The notes: generated by a model from the letters alone, not told the origin. Shown: positions 1 to 8,212, numbered from the stretch's first letter. The stretch is 12,042 nt of DNA from Zancudomyces culisetae (GCA_001969505.1 LSSK01000700.1:1-12042); one strand, 5' to 3'. Made by a program: numbers and translations.

Positions 1-302
1 GTTTATCTTGTAGGTACTGAAAGGCATTCAACTGATTAATGATACGACTAATCATAAACTTGTTTAATATATCTACCGATAGTAATGTTAGTTTAATATG
101 AATCCTTGATCTCTTTGCCCTATCAAGTATGAAGTTTAGTTTGTGTTTTAGTAGTTTTCTGTATTCAATAAGATATTACTCCTGGTAAGTAGACGTAACC
201 TTAGCTTGGAATGATTCTACAAACTGCAGGTATGTTTTTTTTAAGTGAACTATCCCTGATATCTGCTTTTGCTTACATGATCCTTTTAATTCAGTTGTTT
301 CC
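1..302 (-). CDS. Possible partial coding region at the left edge (unknown product, interrupted by one TAA)
   Basis: The product is not recognised. Reading the minus strand from 302 towards 1, one frame stays open for about 41 codons to a TAA at 178-176 and then for 58 codons to the window edge. The translation is polar and probably helical, for example LKKTYLQFVESFQAKVTSTY before the stop and EYRKLLKHKLNFILDRAKRS after it. A GTATGT donor at 369 and a TTTTTCATTCAG acceptor ending at 303 would define a 67-nt intron whose phase fits (AA + G). The TAA lies inside a 21-nt GTAATA...ACAG segment (179 to 159) whose removal also keeps the frame. The interruption could therefore be an extremely short intron, a nonsense mutation in a decaying gene, or a base error. 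The only in-frame ATG is at 55. The helical, Lys/Leu-rich pattern is loosely BAR-like, but I do not assert a family. Composition and open length make coding likely, not certain. Confidence 0.42.
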
Positions 303-369
303 CTGAATGAAAAATCACAAATGTGTAGCCAGCCCACGACACATGTATATTACATAATATCATACATAC
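303..369 (-). other. Candidate 67-nt spliceosomal intron
   Basis: On the minus strand a GTATGT donor starts at 369 and a pyrimidine-rich TTTTTCATTCAG acceptor ends at 303. Splicing would join a short upstream open frame, ending in two leftover bases AA, to the left-edge open frame with the correct phase. No clear branch point was identified, and the upstream exon is short and lacks an ATG. Confidence 0.35.
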
Positions 370-404
370 TTGGGTTTAACAGCACATAGTACTTTATTTA
401 ATAT

Positions 405-725
405 TTATATCAAAGATATAAATAGACGTGGATAGTTGAAATACTGTTTCAAAGACTATACAACTTATGTAATGCTTTCATTCATTAGATTCGGTTCAAC
501 TTTAGAACTTAAACTGTTAGCCAATAAAGATTCTCGCAGACTAATCTTATATTTTTCAAAGCAAAAATGTTAAGTTTAGCCTATCTCATGGCCCAGTCTT
601 AAAATTTCATCCGAGGTATTGTCCTTATAAATGTATTTGTAACAAACATGAATAGTTACATTACATTACATTATGCTTACGTTATACTTTAATATTTGAT
701 ATTTCAACTACCAACTTGAACCAAC
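405..725. other. Intergenic, probable divergent promoter region
   Basis: No convincing coding frame is seen. This AT-rich interval lies between the left-edge minus-strand coding candidate and the plus-strand CAP gene, so it probably holds the divergent upstream regions of both. It contains a short TTACA tandem repeat at 656-673 and several TATA-like stretches, none distinctive enough to call as a promoter. Confidence 0.4.
656..673 (+). repeat. TTACA pentanucleotide tandem repeat (about 3.6 copies)
   Basis: Three perfect TTACA units plus a partial TTA are seen directly, about 300 bp upstream of the CAP gene start. Confidence 0.85.
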
Positions 726-880
726 ATGGATGTATTTTTAAAGTGTATTTTTTTATCCGTAGTTATTTTAGCGTATAGCCAAATATATTTTTATCTAATA
801 AATTCGTACAAAAAAAAAGGCAAATCAATCGTCATACCAGCCCGATTGAATATACTTGCACCACACATTGAAAATGCAGT

Positions 881-928
881 TACTAAAACTCAAATTGCTA
901 TTTATATTTAAACCCTTCTCTTTGGCAG
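881..928 (+). promoter_or_regulatory. 3' end of a probable 5'UTR intron of the CAP gene
   Basis: TACTAAA at 881-887 resembles the fungal branch-point consensus. It is followed by a pyrimidine-rich run ending TTTGGCAG at 928, so the branch-to-acceptor distance is about 40 nt. The acceptor lies 44 nt upstream of the ATG at 973. No donor that would add coding sequence in phase was found, so the intron, if real, is probably within the 5' leader. It also argues against translation starting before 928. Confidence 0.45.
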
Positions 929-972
929 AGGCTGAGCTTCCTACACCAAACCAAATTATTCCATACTTCACA

Positions 973-2133
973 ATGTATGCAAGCATACTTACAAGAATAC
1001 TCAGTTTAACACTGGTATCAATATGTATTTCATCGGCATTTGGAGCAGACAATATCTCAAGCACCATCCCCTCTACCTTATCCAAGAGGGACGTCACAAC
1101 TGTGTTTGTAGTAAAACAAATTAAGACAGCAGTTAGTACACATATTTTAGCATCTACTAAAACTGAACGCATAACAAACATAGCTACAGTGACAGAGACG
1201 ATAGACATTACAACAACAACACGTGTTACGAATACAGCTACAGTCACAGAGACAGAAACGAGAAACATTACAACAACAACTAGTGTTGTGAACATAGTTA
1301 CCTCTACGATTATAGCAACAGCTACAGATACTCCCAGCTCCATTACTTTGTCAAGCTCAGATATATTTTCTATCGAATCAAAAATATCTCCAACTATAAC
1401 ACCTACAGCTGTGACCTCTTCAACTAGAACATCTTCTACTGCAGCACCTTCAACTGCAAGGTCCTCAACTGCAGCATCTCCAACTGTGACCTCTTCAACT
1501 AGAACATCTTCAACAGAAACGCCCATAACTGTGAACTCTCCAACTACAACATCCCCAACAGCGATACCTACAACTGTGGTATCTACAACCGCAGCATCAT
1601 CAACAGTGATACCCACAATTATGGCACCCACAACTGCAACATCATCAGTCGTAACATCTACAACCGTGTCATCTTCAACTAAAGGCCTCCACTCAACAAG
1701 ACCTACCAGCACCACCAATACAAGTAACGTTAGTAGTACATCGGCTTCAACAAGCCCTGCCTCTACAGATCTTGAGTTTACAAAATCCCTTTTGACACTA
1801 ATCAATAATTTACGCTCCACAAAAGGTCTTCATCCTATGACTATAAATGAAAAATTAATAAACGCAGCTAAGATTCAGAGCGAGTACCAGTATTCGATTG
1901 GCGAATTAACGCATGACAATCCAAGATTTAATAGTATTCTAGATAGGTTTGATGCATCAGGTGTATATTGTGATGTTGCCGCTGAAAACACCGCTTCGGG
2001 CTCCACTGACCCTACCCTTCTATTTGAAGCGTGGAAAAACTCTCCAGGCCATCTAGAAAACATTTTGGGTAACTATACAACAATGGGAGCCGCATACTAT
2101 GAACTGTATTCTTCAAATGAATTTTGTAAATAG
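973..2133 (+). CDS. Secreted CAP (SCP/PR-1/YkwD-like) protein with a long Ser/Thr mucin-like stalk
   Basis: This 386-residue product is predicted to be secreted or wall-associated. Residues 1-24 form a signal peptide (MYASILTRILSLTLVSICIS, then SAFG). A Lys-Arg pair at 38-39 is a likely Kex2 processing site. Residues about 45-264 are Thr/Ser/Ala/Pro-rich and repetitive, suited to heavy O-mannosylation. The CAP domain spans about 268-386: helix 1 is LLTLINNLRSTKGLHPM, and the cavity residues are His314 (THDN), Glu338 (AENTA) and His360 in SPGHLENIL. CAP proteins in fungi bind sterols or other lipids; the ligand here is unknown. The start at 973 was chosen because it has A at -3 and begins an ideal signal peptide. 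The frame is open further upstream, but the nearest ATG there (874) lies in a probable intron. The protein ends at NEFCK and lacks the usual last strand with an aromatic-W-T-Q-x-F motif, so it is naturally short, truncated, or has an undetected 3' exon. Confidence 0.9.
   Translation: MYASILTRILSLTLVSICISSAFGADNISSTIPSTLSKRDVTTVFVVKQIKTAVSTHILASTKTERITNIATVTETIDITTTTRVTNTATVTETETRNITTTTSVVNIVTSTIIATATDTPSSITLSSSDIFSIESKISPTITPTAVTSSTRTSSTAAPSTARSSTAASPTVTSSTRTSSTETPITVNSPTTTSPTAIPTTVVSTTAASSTVIPTIMAPTTATSSVVTSTTVSSSTKGLHSTRPTSTTNTSNVSSTSASTSPASTDLEFTKSLLTLINNLRSTKGLHPMTINEKLINAAKIQSEYQYSIGELTHDNPRFNSILDRFDASGVYCDVAAENTASGSTDPTLLFEAWKNSPGHLENILGNYTTMGAAYYELYSSNEFCK
1183..1300 (+). repeat. Imperfect 54-60 nt tandem repeat inside the CAP gene stalk
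   Basis: GCTACAGT followed by an ACAGAGAC-type run and then ACATTACAACAACAAC occurs twice, with starts at 1183 and 1237; the trailing ACATTA elements lie at 1205 and 1265. It encodes two copies of an ATVTET...ITTTT unit of 18-20 residues. The second copy carries a 6-nt insertion that keeps the frame. Confidence 0.8.
1411..1511 (+). repeat. 75-nt-period repeat inside the CAP gene stalk
   Basis: An identical 26-nt block (starting GTGACCTCTTCAACTAGAAC) occurs at 1411-1436 and 1486-1511, exactly 75 nt or 25 codons apart. It encodes VTSSTRTSST twice. Exact conservation in an otherwise degenerate Ser/Thr tract suggests recent duplication or slippage. Confidence 0.88.
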
Positions 2134-2148
2134 ATATTTAATATTTTA

Positions 2149-2154
2149 AATAAA
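2149..2154 (+). terminator. AATAAA polyadenylation signal of the CAP gene
   Basis: A perfect AATAAA begins 16 nt after the TAG stop of the CAP gene, in AT-rich sequence. It supports the 3' end of this gene being here and argues mildly against a further 3' exon. Confidence 0.45.
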
Positions 2155-2183
2155 ACCATTTACCTATTATAAATATGTGATAA

Positions 2184-2417
2184 CTAATCACTACTATCTA
2201 CAAGTGCTAGCCTTATACAAAGTTTTAAATAAAAGTAAGAATTTACCTGAGAGAATTTTAGTGAATAAACGATACTAAGTATTAAAAACCATAGTGGAAT
2301 AATATGAGTTTTTGAAAACCTCTGCTCCCGTCTAATAAAAAAAACAAGTTCTGAATTTAAAACTAGCTGTAATAGTTTTGATATATTAACTATCATCAGA
2401 CTCCAGAAAATGGTCAT
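2184..2417 (-). CDS. Possible small membrane-protein exon (unknown)
   Basis: The product is not recognised. The 77-codon frame begins MTIFWSLMIVNISKLLQLVL and has a second hydrophobic stretch (PLWFLILSIVYSL). After KFSQ the sequence reads CAG|GTAAAT, a good splice donor, so the last 20 codons may be intronic. Just before the ATG there is a TTACTAG acceptor-like sequence and the frame is open for 11 more codons, so this could be an internal exon. It converges on the CAP gene. Open length alone is only modestly above what AT-rich DNA of this size gives by chance. Confidence 0.25.
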   Translation of the reverse strand: MTIFWSLMIVNISKLLQLVLNSELVFFIRREQRFSKTHIIPLWFLILSIVYSLKFSQVNSYFYLKLCIRLALVDSSD

Positions 2418-3654
2418 AAAAATACTACCATGTGTTTGTATATAAAGCTAGTAAGTTTAGAATTTAATAATTTATATTTAATAGTTTAAGTGCAATGGCT
2501 AGAAAAATTGTACTTTCCCTCTTTAAATGAGGTACGTTAAGTATCATCTTCTATTTGAATAAATAATAGAAAAGTAAACCTATCAAAACAAAACAAGAAT
2601 GTTATACTAAAAGGTAATTTTGATGGAATGAGTACACCAAATTGCGTGTCTTTGAATTGGATTTCTGATCGATAGGCGTCAAGTTATTAAAGTACATCAC
2701 ACAATAAGTATTATTGTTAGTATTTACAAAGTTAAATATTAGATGTGAAAAAAGCTGAAACATAATAAACAAAACATGTTTTAAAGTACAATCAAGACCC
2801 TATTTATATATTTAAGTAGTAAAGTGTATAGTGTATAGTGTATAGTGTAATTTAATAGCAAATAGTTATAACTAGAAAAAGCTCGCAATTTTTTATAACA
2901 ACGCTAAAAGACATAGCTTTAATTTGAACAACAGGCACATTTATTATTAAACACATAAATACTAATGACCAAGTGTTAATAATAAAAATATAGTAAACAA
3001 TGAATAGTATAGGTTTTAAAATCTAAATACGAAGTAAAAATAAATATAATTAAGTATTATTTACGCTTTATAAAACCGGAATACGGAAATTGACATTCAA
3101 TTGAAAAAGGTAGAAGTATTTTGGAAAAGATATATGGTGTATTCAGTGTGAAATTTTAAATGAAAATGTAGGAATTTATCACAATAAAAAGAATTAACGT
3201 GATATTTGAATTATAGGTATTATAAACCAACACAGTAAGAGATTTGGTATTCAAAATATTCTAACACACAAAAAATATCTGCCTCGCTATAATCGATAAT
3301 AGAAGCTATCAATATATTATACTTTATAAATATAGTGTATGGAAATACGTAATCAAAGTTATTTTAGAAATTGGGCTCATTTTTCCTTGGCAATTTCTGG
3401 TTAGGTTTTTTAGTGAAAAATTTCGATAGTAGGTTTTGGTTCTTATCTTATCTTTATACAAAATAAACTAATATACTAAGAGATTGCAGTATTTAGCCAT
3501 TAGTAGATATTTTTAAGATAATTATAACGGATCAAGTGAGCCTATTAATCGAAGCTACATGTAGATTCTACGCCACTTATCTCTCCAAAACCCAACATAA
3601 CTATTAAATAAACAATGTATCTATATATACTAATAAATTTGTTAACAAAAAATC
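2418..3654. other. AT-rich intergenic region
   Basis: No open frame longer than about 45 codons stands out on either strand. The interval is very AT-rich, carries a heptanucleotide repeat at 2824-2849, and leads into the tRNA gene. I see no structured RNA or transposon-like ends. Confidence 0.6.
2824..2849 (+). repeat. GTGTATA heptanucleotide tandem repeat (about 3.7 copies)
   Basis: Three perfect GTGTATA units (2824, 2831, 2838) are followed by a partial GTGTA. This is one of three separate period-7 microsatellites in the window. Confidence 0.9.
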
Positions 3655-3735
3655 CCGAGAATAGCTCAGCGGTAGAGCGGGAGACTGTAGTCATCTGTCA
3701 TCTCTAGGTCCCTGGTTCAAATCCGGGTTCTCGGA
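3655..3735 (+). tRNA. tRNA-Tyr (anticodon GTA) with a 9-nt intron
   Basis: All stems fold. The acceptor CCGAGAA pairs with TTCTCGG (3728-3734), with discriminator A at 3735. The D stem is GCTC/GAGC, the anticodon stem GGAGA/TCTCT, and the T stem CCTGG/CCGGG around TTCAAAT. The anticodon GTA is at 3687-3689. The C1-G72 pair and A73 are the known eukaryotic and archaeal tyrosine identity elements. A 9-nt intron (3691-3699) sits one base 3' of the anticodon, the canonical position. Its third base from the 3' end is G, able to form the A-I pair with C32 that the tRNA endonuclease needs. The A box (TAGCTCAGCGG, 3662-3672) and B box (GGTTCAAATCC, 3714-3724) match RNA polymerase III consensus. CCA is not encoded, as expected for a nuclear gene. 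Confidence 0.96.
3691..3699 (+). other. tRNA-Tyr intron (9 nt)
   Basis: The sequence TCATCTGTC lies between position 37 (G, 3690) and position 38 (A, 3700) of the tRNA. It is shorter than the 14-nt intron of budding yeast tRNA-Tyr. In many eukaryotes this intron is also required for pseudouridine formation at the middle anticodon base. Confidence 0.88.
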
Positions 3736-3740
3736 ATTAC

Positions 3741-3756
3741 TTTTTAACATTTTTTT
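3741..3756 (+). terminator. RNA polymerase III terminator of tRNA-Tyr
   Basis: A run of five T on the sense strand starts 6 nt after the discriminator base, and a backup run of seven T lies at 3750-3756. This is the expected Pol III termination signal. Confidence 0.85.
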
Positions 3757-4178
3757 ATTGATTGGAATTGAGTGTTATTACATCTTTTTTGGATAACGAA
3801 TCAGGTGCGATTATGACCAAGGTACAACAGAAAATCATAGAACATTGCAGATGATAATACGAAAAAATAAATTCACTCAGTGAGCATAAAAGTGAGTGGA
3901 CAGCAAAAAGAAAAAGTAAAGATCTTTTTCTTAATAGAGCTTACTTGGTGTAGTACAAGACTTTATTTGCTTATAGATTATTATAGTTGCAACGGTAGTA
4001 AAAGAAATGATACATTCAACATTTAGCTACAAACAAAAATAAATAAGTGATAAGTGGCTCGAGTATACCTGATAGAATCAATACTGTTCCAAAATATGCG
4101 TAATTTAACCGAAAAATTATCCAGGTTGCATGTAGCAGCTTCAAGACACCACAAAATGCACTAAAAATACACCCCAAG
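3757..4178. other. Intergenic region, nothing recognised
   Basis: The stretch between the tRNA gene and the 3' end of the channel gene shows no supported coding frame, RNA or mobile-element signature. Confidence 0.55.
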
Positions 4179-4179
4179 C

Positions 4180-4216
4180 TTTAATTTTAATTTTAATTTT
4201 ATACATATACATATAC
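4180..4216 (-). terminator. Probable polyadenylation region of the channel gene
   Basis: On the minus strand, about 30 nt after the TGA stop, the sequence reads TATGTATATGTAT and then three to four AAAATT units. The first is a yeast-type efficiency element (TAYRTA) and the second an A-rich positioning element. The same bases form a period-6 microsatellite (4180-4201) followed by a short ATACAT repeat. The function is inferred from arrangement and spacing. Confidence 0.5.
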
Positions 4217-4246
4217 TTTATATGAGCGACTAAAAGGTGAAAGGAA

Positions 4247-7200
4247 TCAAGAAGATACAGGTAGCCATAAGGCTGGGAAGTTCTTGTTGTATCCCGGATA
4301 ATGATAGTCAACTATTGCACCTTGAAGGATTCCTTGAATCAAGGACATCGGAGGTTGCCGATAATCGCAGTGGCGACTCTTTTGTAAGTTGTACTGAGCA
4401 CTCGCAGAGTATATCTGGTAGTTGCATGGAATAGCCAGTGTTGAATTGGTCTTTTTTTTTGCACTTATTTGGGTATAAGTATTTCCAAACTTTTTGCTCA
4501 TTGACAAGTCAAAGATAGCTGATGCTGGATTAAACTTGCGAAAGGCAAATCTTCGAATACTTATGAGAAATTCTCCCAAAAAGGAAAAGGATTTCCTACA
4601 CAGTACTAGAGTGTATGTAAAAATCATGCCGATAGAACCGAAAAATGAGCGTGACCCAGATCTTGCGACGCTTAAAGAGCGTGCATTGGGGAAACTGTTA
4701 GTTTTTGTGGAAGTGAAATGTATTTTTGGAGCACTTGGGGCGGTATCAGTAACATAGTCCGAATCGGAATCATTGGAATATGTAGAAGCGCGAGTCCTGT
4801 TTAAATCCCCTTTAAGATTGTGGCTATCTGCTTCAAAAGAATTAGACTGTATGCTAGCTGTTGCGCTTGGAATAGTTGAGGAGGAGTGAGATGAAGAGGA
4901 CTGGTCCCCACTTTTATTTCGATGATAAAATAAAGGCAGCCCCCAGTTGTCTGTTCTACATCTGCGTTCAGCGTTGGAAACTAGGTTCTGGGCATGTCGA
5001 AATGCTCTGCTTTGAGATGGCCTTGATCGTGCCAAGTGGTTAGCTTTTTTCATAAGTTGTATTTGAGTTCTTTGCCGAAGCTTATCATTGGGTTCAGCTA
5101 ATTGGAGGCCGCTTTTGTTTGGAAAGCGATGATATGGATATAAGTGATTTTTACGTTGACTATACTTAGAAGGGTCTGAAAAGGTATCAGATCTTTGTCT
5201 CTTATGTTTTGAATAGGCAAATGTGGCAAGAGGCGGATGGTGGATACGATGAGAAGCTGGCTGATTACGGCGATTTTTGGATAAGAAAGACGAGGAAGAG
5301 GTGTTGTAGGAATCTGAAGGAGGTGTGTTGTATAGCAGATAAAGCGGTATGTATTTGAACCTTGATTCGACCTTCAGGCTATACATAAACAAATACATTA
5401 GCGAGAGTACAATCAGGGGAAGCATGGCAAATATAAGGTAGTTTTTATTCGACTTGACGACAACAAAAAACGTCATGAGTAGCTGGAATAACAGAACGGA
5501 CAAGGTGATTCGAACTAGAATTACAGGCCAAATAATCCCCGAAGTTTCGAAACAGCGAAAGTAGACATAAACCAACAGATATTTCATTATTAGATAGCCG
5601 ATTAGGTAATAGAGTAAGCCAAAGATTAGGGTCAGGGGAGAGAAGGTGCTGTATAGAAGCGCTATAAAGAATACGACCATTGGGTACGGGTAGACGTTGT
5701 ACCAATCAATATAAACAGGAGCAGCCAGCTTGGCATAGTCTCTTGGTGTGGAACACAGCCAAAAACGTAAAAAATACCAAGCACTGGGTCTCAGCAGCAA
5801 AAGTTTCAGTGGTTGATAAGCAATGCCTAAGAGTGTCAGGTAAGAAATAAAGAAGGAGCTGAGGCCAGGCATTAGGCTGGCAGCTCTTCTGAGTACAGAG
5901 GATGGCTGATCAAAAACATTCAAAATGACGTCCCATAATGTACCCGAAACCAGCATAATAAACACAGTCGTATACATGAAAAACATCCACGTTTTAGATA
6001 GAACTGAAGTATCCATCTCGGGAAGACTCCTTGCCCCGCCAAAAAACACCAGTTTTTTAAATATGAATGGCATTACACTTGATACCAATACTAAAACAAG
6101 CGAAGGAACTGTTGTGACCATGAACGCTTGGAAATTCGGATGTGAGCTCATATAGTCGCCAATGCTACTTACAGAAGACAGTGAGCTGACAGATAGTAAC
6201 GATGTCGTTAACGATACAGGAACCACCCAAACTATAAACAACGCTAATATTGTCCAAAATCTAATGTCTGCCCGGAATCTTCGCTTTCTAAGTGACATTT
6301 TAAAGTTCGGCCAGTAAATTCCTCTAGGTTCTGGTGCCAAATCAATAGTGCATCTATATGGGTTCGGATAAATTGATGTTTGGCATGCCAGATGTGCCGA
6401 TGCTGCATCTTTAAACGTAATAAATGCCAGATCGGCCGTAGGCGCATTTGGTCTTGTTGCTTGTTTCGCTTTTCTCGCTTTTTTCTCTGGAAACTTTATC
6501 AGCTCCTCAGTTGTACTCACTGTATACAACTTTTCACCCGAGCTATCGTTTTTTTCAACTCGTTTTTCATAATGTTCACTGTGATCTACATTATATTTTC
6601 TCGCTTCCAGATCTATTTCTTTAAATTTTTGTTTTAGGCCTACAAGTTTCTGATATGACTTATCAATATCTATTCCTTTTTTACAGTGTTTTCTCAAATA
6701 ATCCTTTTCTTGAGCATTGAAAACATCGTTTTCGTTTTTTAAACGGCTATAAAGCTCCTCCTGGCTATATCCATCAGATTTGCATGGATTTCCCAAAATC
6801 CTTACGTATTCTTTTTCCAGCTTTGATAGTGCTTGAGATCTTTTACTAACCAAATCCAAAAAGTTTTTTCTGTTTTTAGGAAGTATTGCGACTTCCTCCA
6901 CCTCACCTATCCTCCCAGCATCCTCAAATAACCACTTCAGCCGCGATACGCTTCGAGACAGAAATTTTGGCAAAAGGGTTACCATAACTGTTCGGCTTAC
7001 CATTGCTTCACGACTACACAGCATAAAATGCCACCTTAGTGACCCCCACTGTGATGTGAATCGAGTCAAATGGAAAAAAATGAGTGCAGTAAAAACGTAT
7101 GAAAACAGGATTTCCAATGCAATTAGTTCGACATGCTTATCGTAATCCAAGAGACTCGTGGTATCAAATAGCAAAGATACCACTTTATCATCTTCCAGCC

Positions 7201-8137
7201 GATTGGCGTCTTCGAAGTTTCCCATATTTCGATAGTTTTGTATTTTTTCGTCTACTGCTTTTTTTGCAAACAGTATCTTTGTTGGGTATATAACAACTAG
7301 GGACATGATTGCAATTTGAAAAAGAATTTTCGTACACATCTTGTAAAACTTCAAAAATATATACGAATCTAGCCCCAGTGCGTTCATTATGTAGCTGTCT
7401 GTTGTTCTAATTGTCGGCATTATCCATCCAAAGATTGTATCACTTATCGGATTTGGTGATGTTCTATTTAATATTTAGGTTTAATGTTATATTTGTGACT
7501 GTGGTTTTAATTGCGGTCGTTATTTTTCCCATAAAAAGTATATATTTGTTTAATAATTATACATTCTTCCACAAATTTGAGTTAATGATGAATTTATGCA
7601 CTTCAATGCAATTGCTTCGTATAATGTAACTCTTTTTTTTGAAAAAAAAAGTAGTAATTAAACTTACGTTTTTAGACTCAATCGAGGTGAGTACAAGTGT
7701 TTGAACAATATCCGTAGAATTCCAAATAATAAGATAATTGCCACACCAGCACCCAACGCGGTTGCAGCCTGGACCACTAGTGCTCTATTATTCGCTTTAT
7801 TTTTGTTGATAACGGACATTATATTGGCTGGATCAAAAAACGTGTCCAGAGGTGGAGGTTTGTTGGAAGAATCAACGTTATTTGTATCAGTGCCGTTGTT
7901 TGTCTCACTCCTGCTATTGATAAGGACTGTATCATTCGCTCGAATTAAAACCTTTGTTCGTTCCAGTGCCATCATTTCTCTGATCTTTTTAATGTCTAGC
8001 GCCCTTATTGCGCCCATAATACCATTTTCTTTGTATTCATTGCTTGTGGTTACTATATTATGACTTTCGTGTACTGCCGCTGCAGGCTGCAGGAATGCAG
8101 TTGAAATTAATAATGTTATTACTTTGGATATTAGCAT
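4247..8137 (-). CDS. CSC1/OSCA/TMEM63-family cation channel, two exons (8137-7668 and 7463-4247)
   Basis: The encoded protein belongs to the hyperosmolality/mechanically gated, calcium-permeable cation channels of fungal membranes (CSC1, RSN1, PHM7). The joined product is about 1228 residues. Exon 1 gives a signal peptide (1-21), an extracellular segment with sequons N68 and N81, TM0 (119-141) and YSPR (149-152). Exon 2 gives FGWI, GLDSYIFLKF (about 187-196), TM1 and TM2 (to about 290), then the cytosolic PHM7_cyt region (about 296-551) ending in the family signature APEPRGIYWPN. The RSN1_7TM pore domain (about 558-855) includes DYAKLAAPVYIDWYNVYPYP. A basic, Ser-rich tail (862-1228) follows, longer than in most relatives. 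Exon 2 taken alone from its ATG at 7420 lacks TM0 and FGWI, which proves a missing 5' exon; the upstream frame supplies exactly these parts. The N-terminal signal peptide and ectodomain are unusual but agree with the outside N-terminus of the family. The start at 8137 has A at -3. Confidence 0.95.
7464..7667 (-). other. Spliceosomal intron of the channel gene (204 nt)
   Basis: The donor is a perfect GTAAGT at 7667-7662 and the acceptor is AAATAG ending at 7464. Exon 1 leaves two bases (AC) and exon 2 supplies one (A), giving Thr and restoring the frame into TSPNPISDTIFGWIMP. All frames inside are broken by stops. A CTAAAT near 7478-7473 is a possible branch point but lies close to the acceptor; a cATTAAC at 7587-7581 is the alternative. 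The junction places YSPR upstream of FGWI exactly as in intact family members. Confidence 0.92.
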
Positions 8138-8189
8138 GTTATATTCTCTCTCACAATTTTTAAATTATTTTTCTTGAGCCAAAATATCT
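8138..8189 (-). promoter_or_regulatory. 5' leader of the channel gene
   Basis: The sense strand before the ATG at 8137 is purine/AT-rich with a GAGAGAGAAT run and A at -3. No distinct TATA box can be assigned. The opposite strand carries signs of a divergent transcript starting nearby. Confidence 0.35.
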
Positions 8190-8212
8190 GAATGACCATT
8201 GATCGCCACTGA

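Noticed and set aside
726-911. 61-codon plus-strand frame starting MDVFLKCIFLSVVILAY
   Set aside because: It has a hydrophobic start and good ATG context, but it cannot be spliced in phase into the CAP frame at the only good acceptor and resembles nothing known. More likely it is 5' leader or intron sequence.
856-972. Extension of the CAP frame upstream of the ATG at 973
   Set aside because: The codon at 856 is TTG, not ATG, and the region overlaps a branch-point/acceptor signal ending at 928. The ATG at 973 begins a proper signal peptide.
825-1820. 331-codon minus-strand open frame opposite the CAP gene
   Set aside because: It is the antisense of repetitive ACN/TCN codons, which read as Val/Asp/Gly/Thr low complexity without any domain. 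The plus strand has a signal peptide and a clear CAP domain.
2520-2700. Coding-looking 44-codon minus-strand segment
   Set aside because: At this AT content open stretches of this length are expected by chance, and two frames look equally plausible, so neither is supported.
4237-6637. Several 60-90 codon frames within the channel gene on both strands
   Set aside because: They overlap the conserved channel coding frame in other frames and have no domain support of their own.
7411-7629. 72-codon hydrophobic plus-strand frame
   Set aside because: It lies mostly opposite the channel intron; hydrophobic translation is expected from the antisense of A-rich DNA.
7701-8063. 120-codon plus-strand frame opposite exon 1 of the channel gene
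   Set aside because: It is a shadow of exon 1, which carries the conserved TM0-YxPR segment and splices in phase to the rest of the channel.
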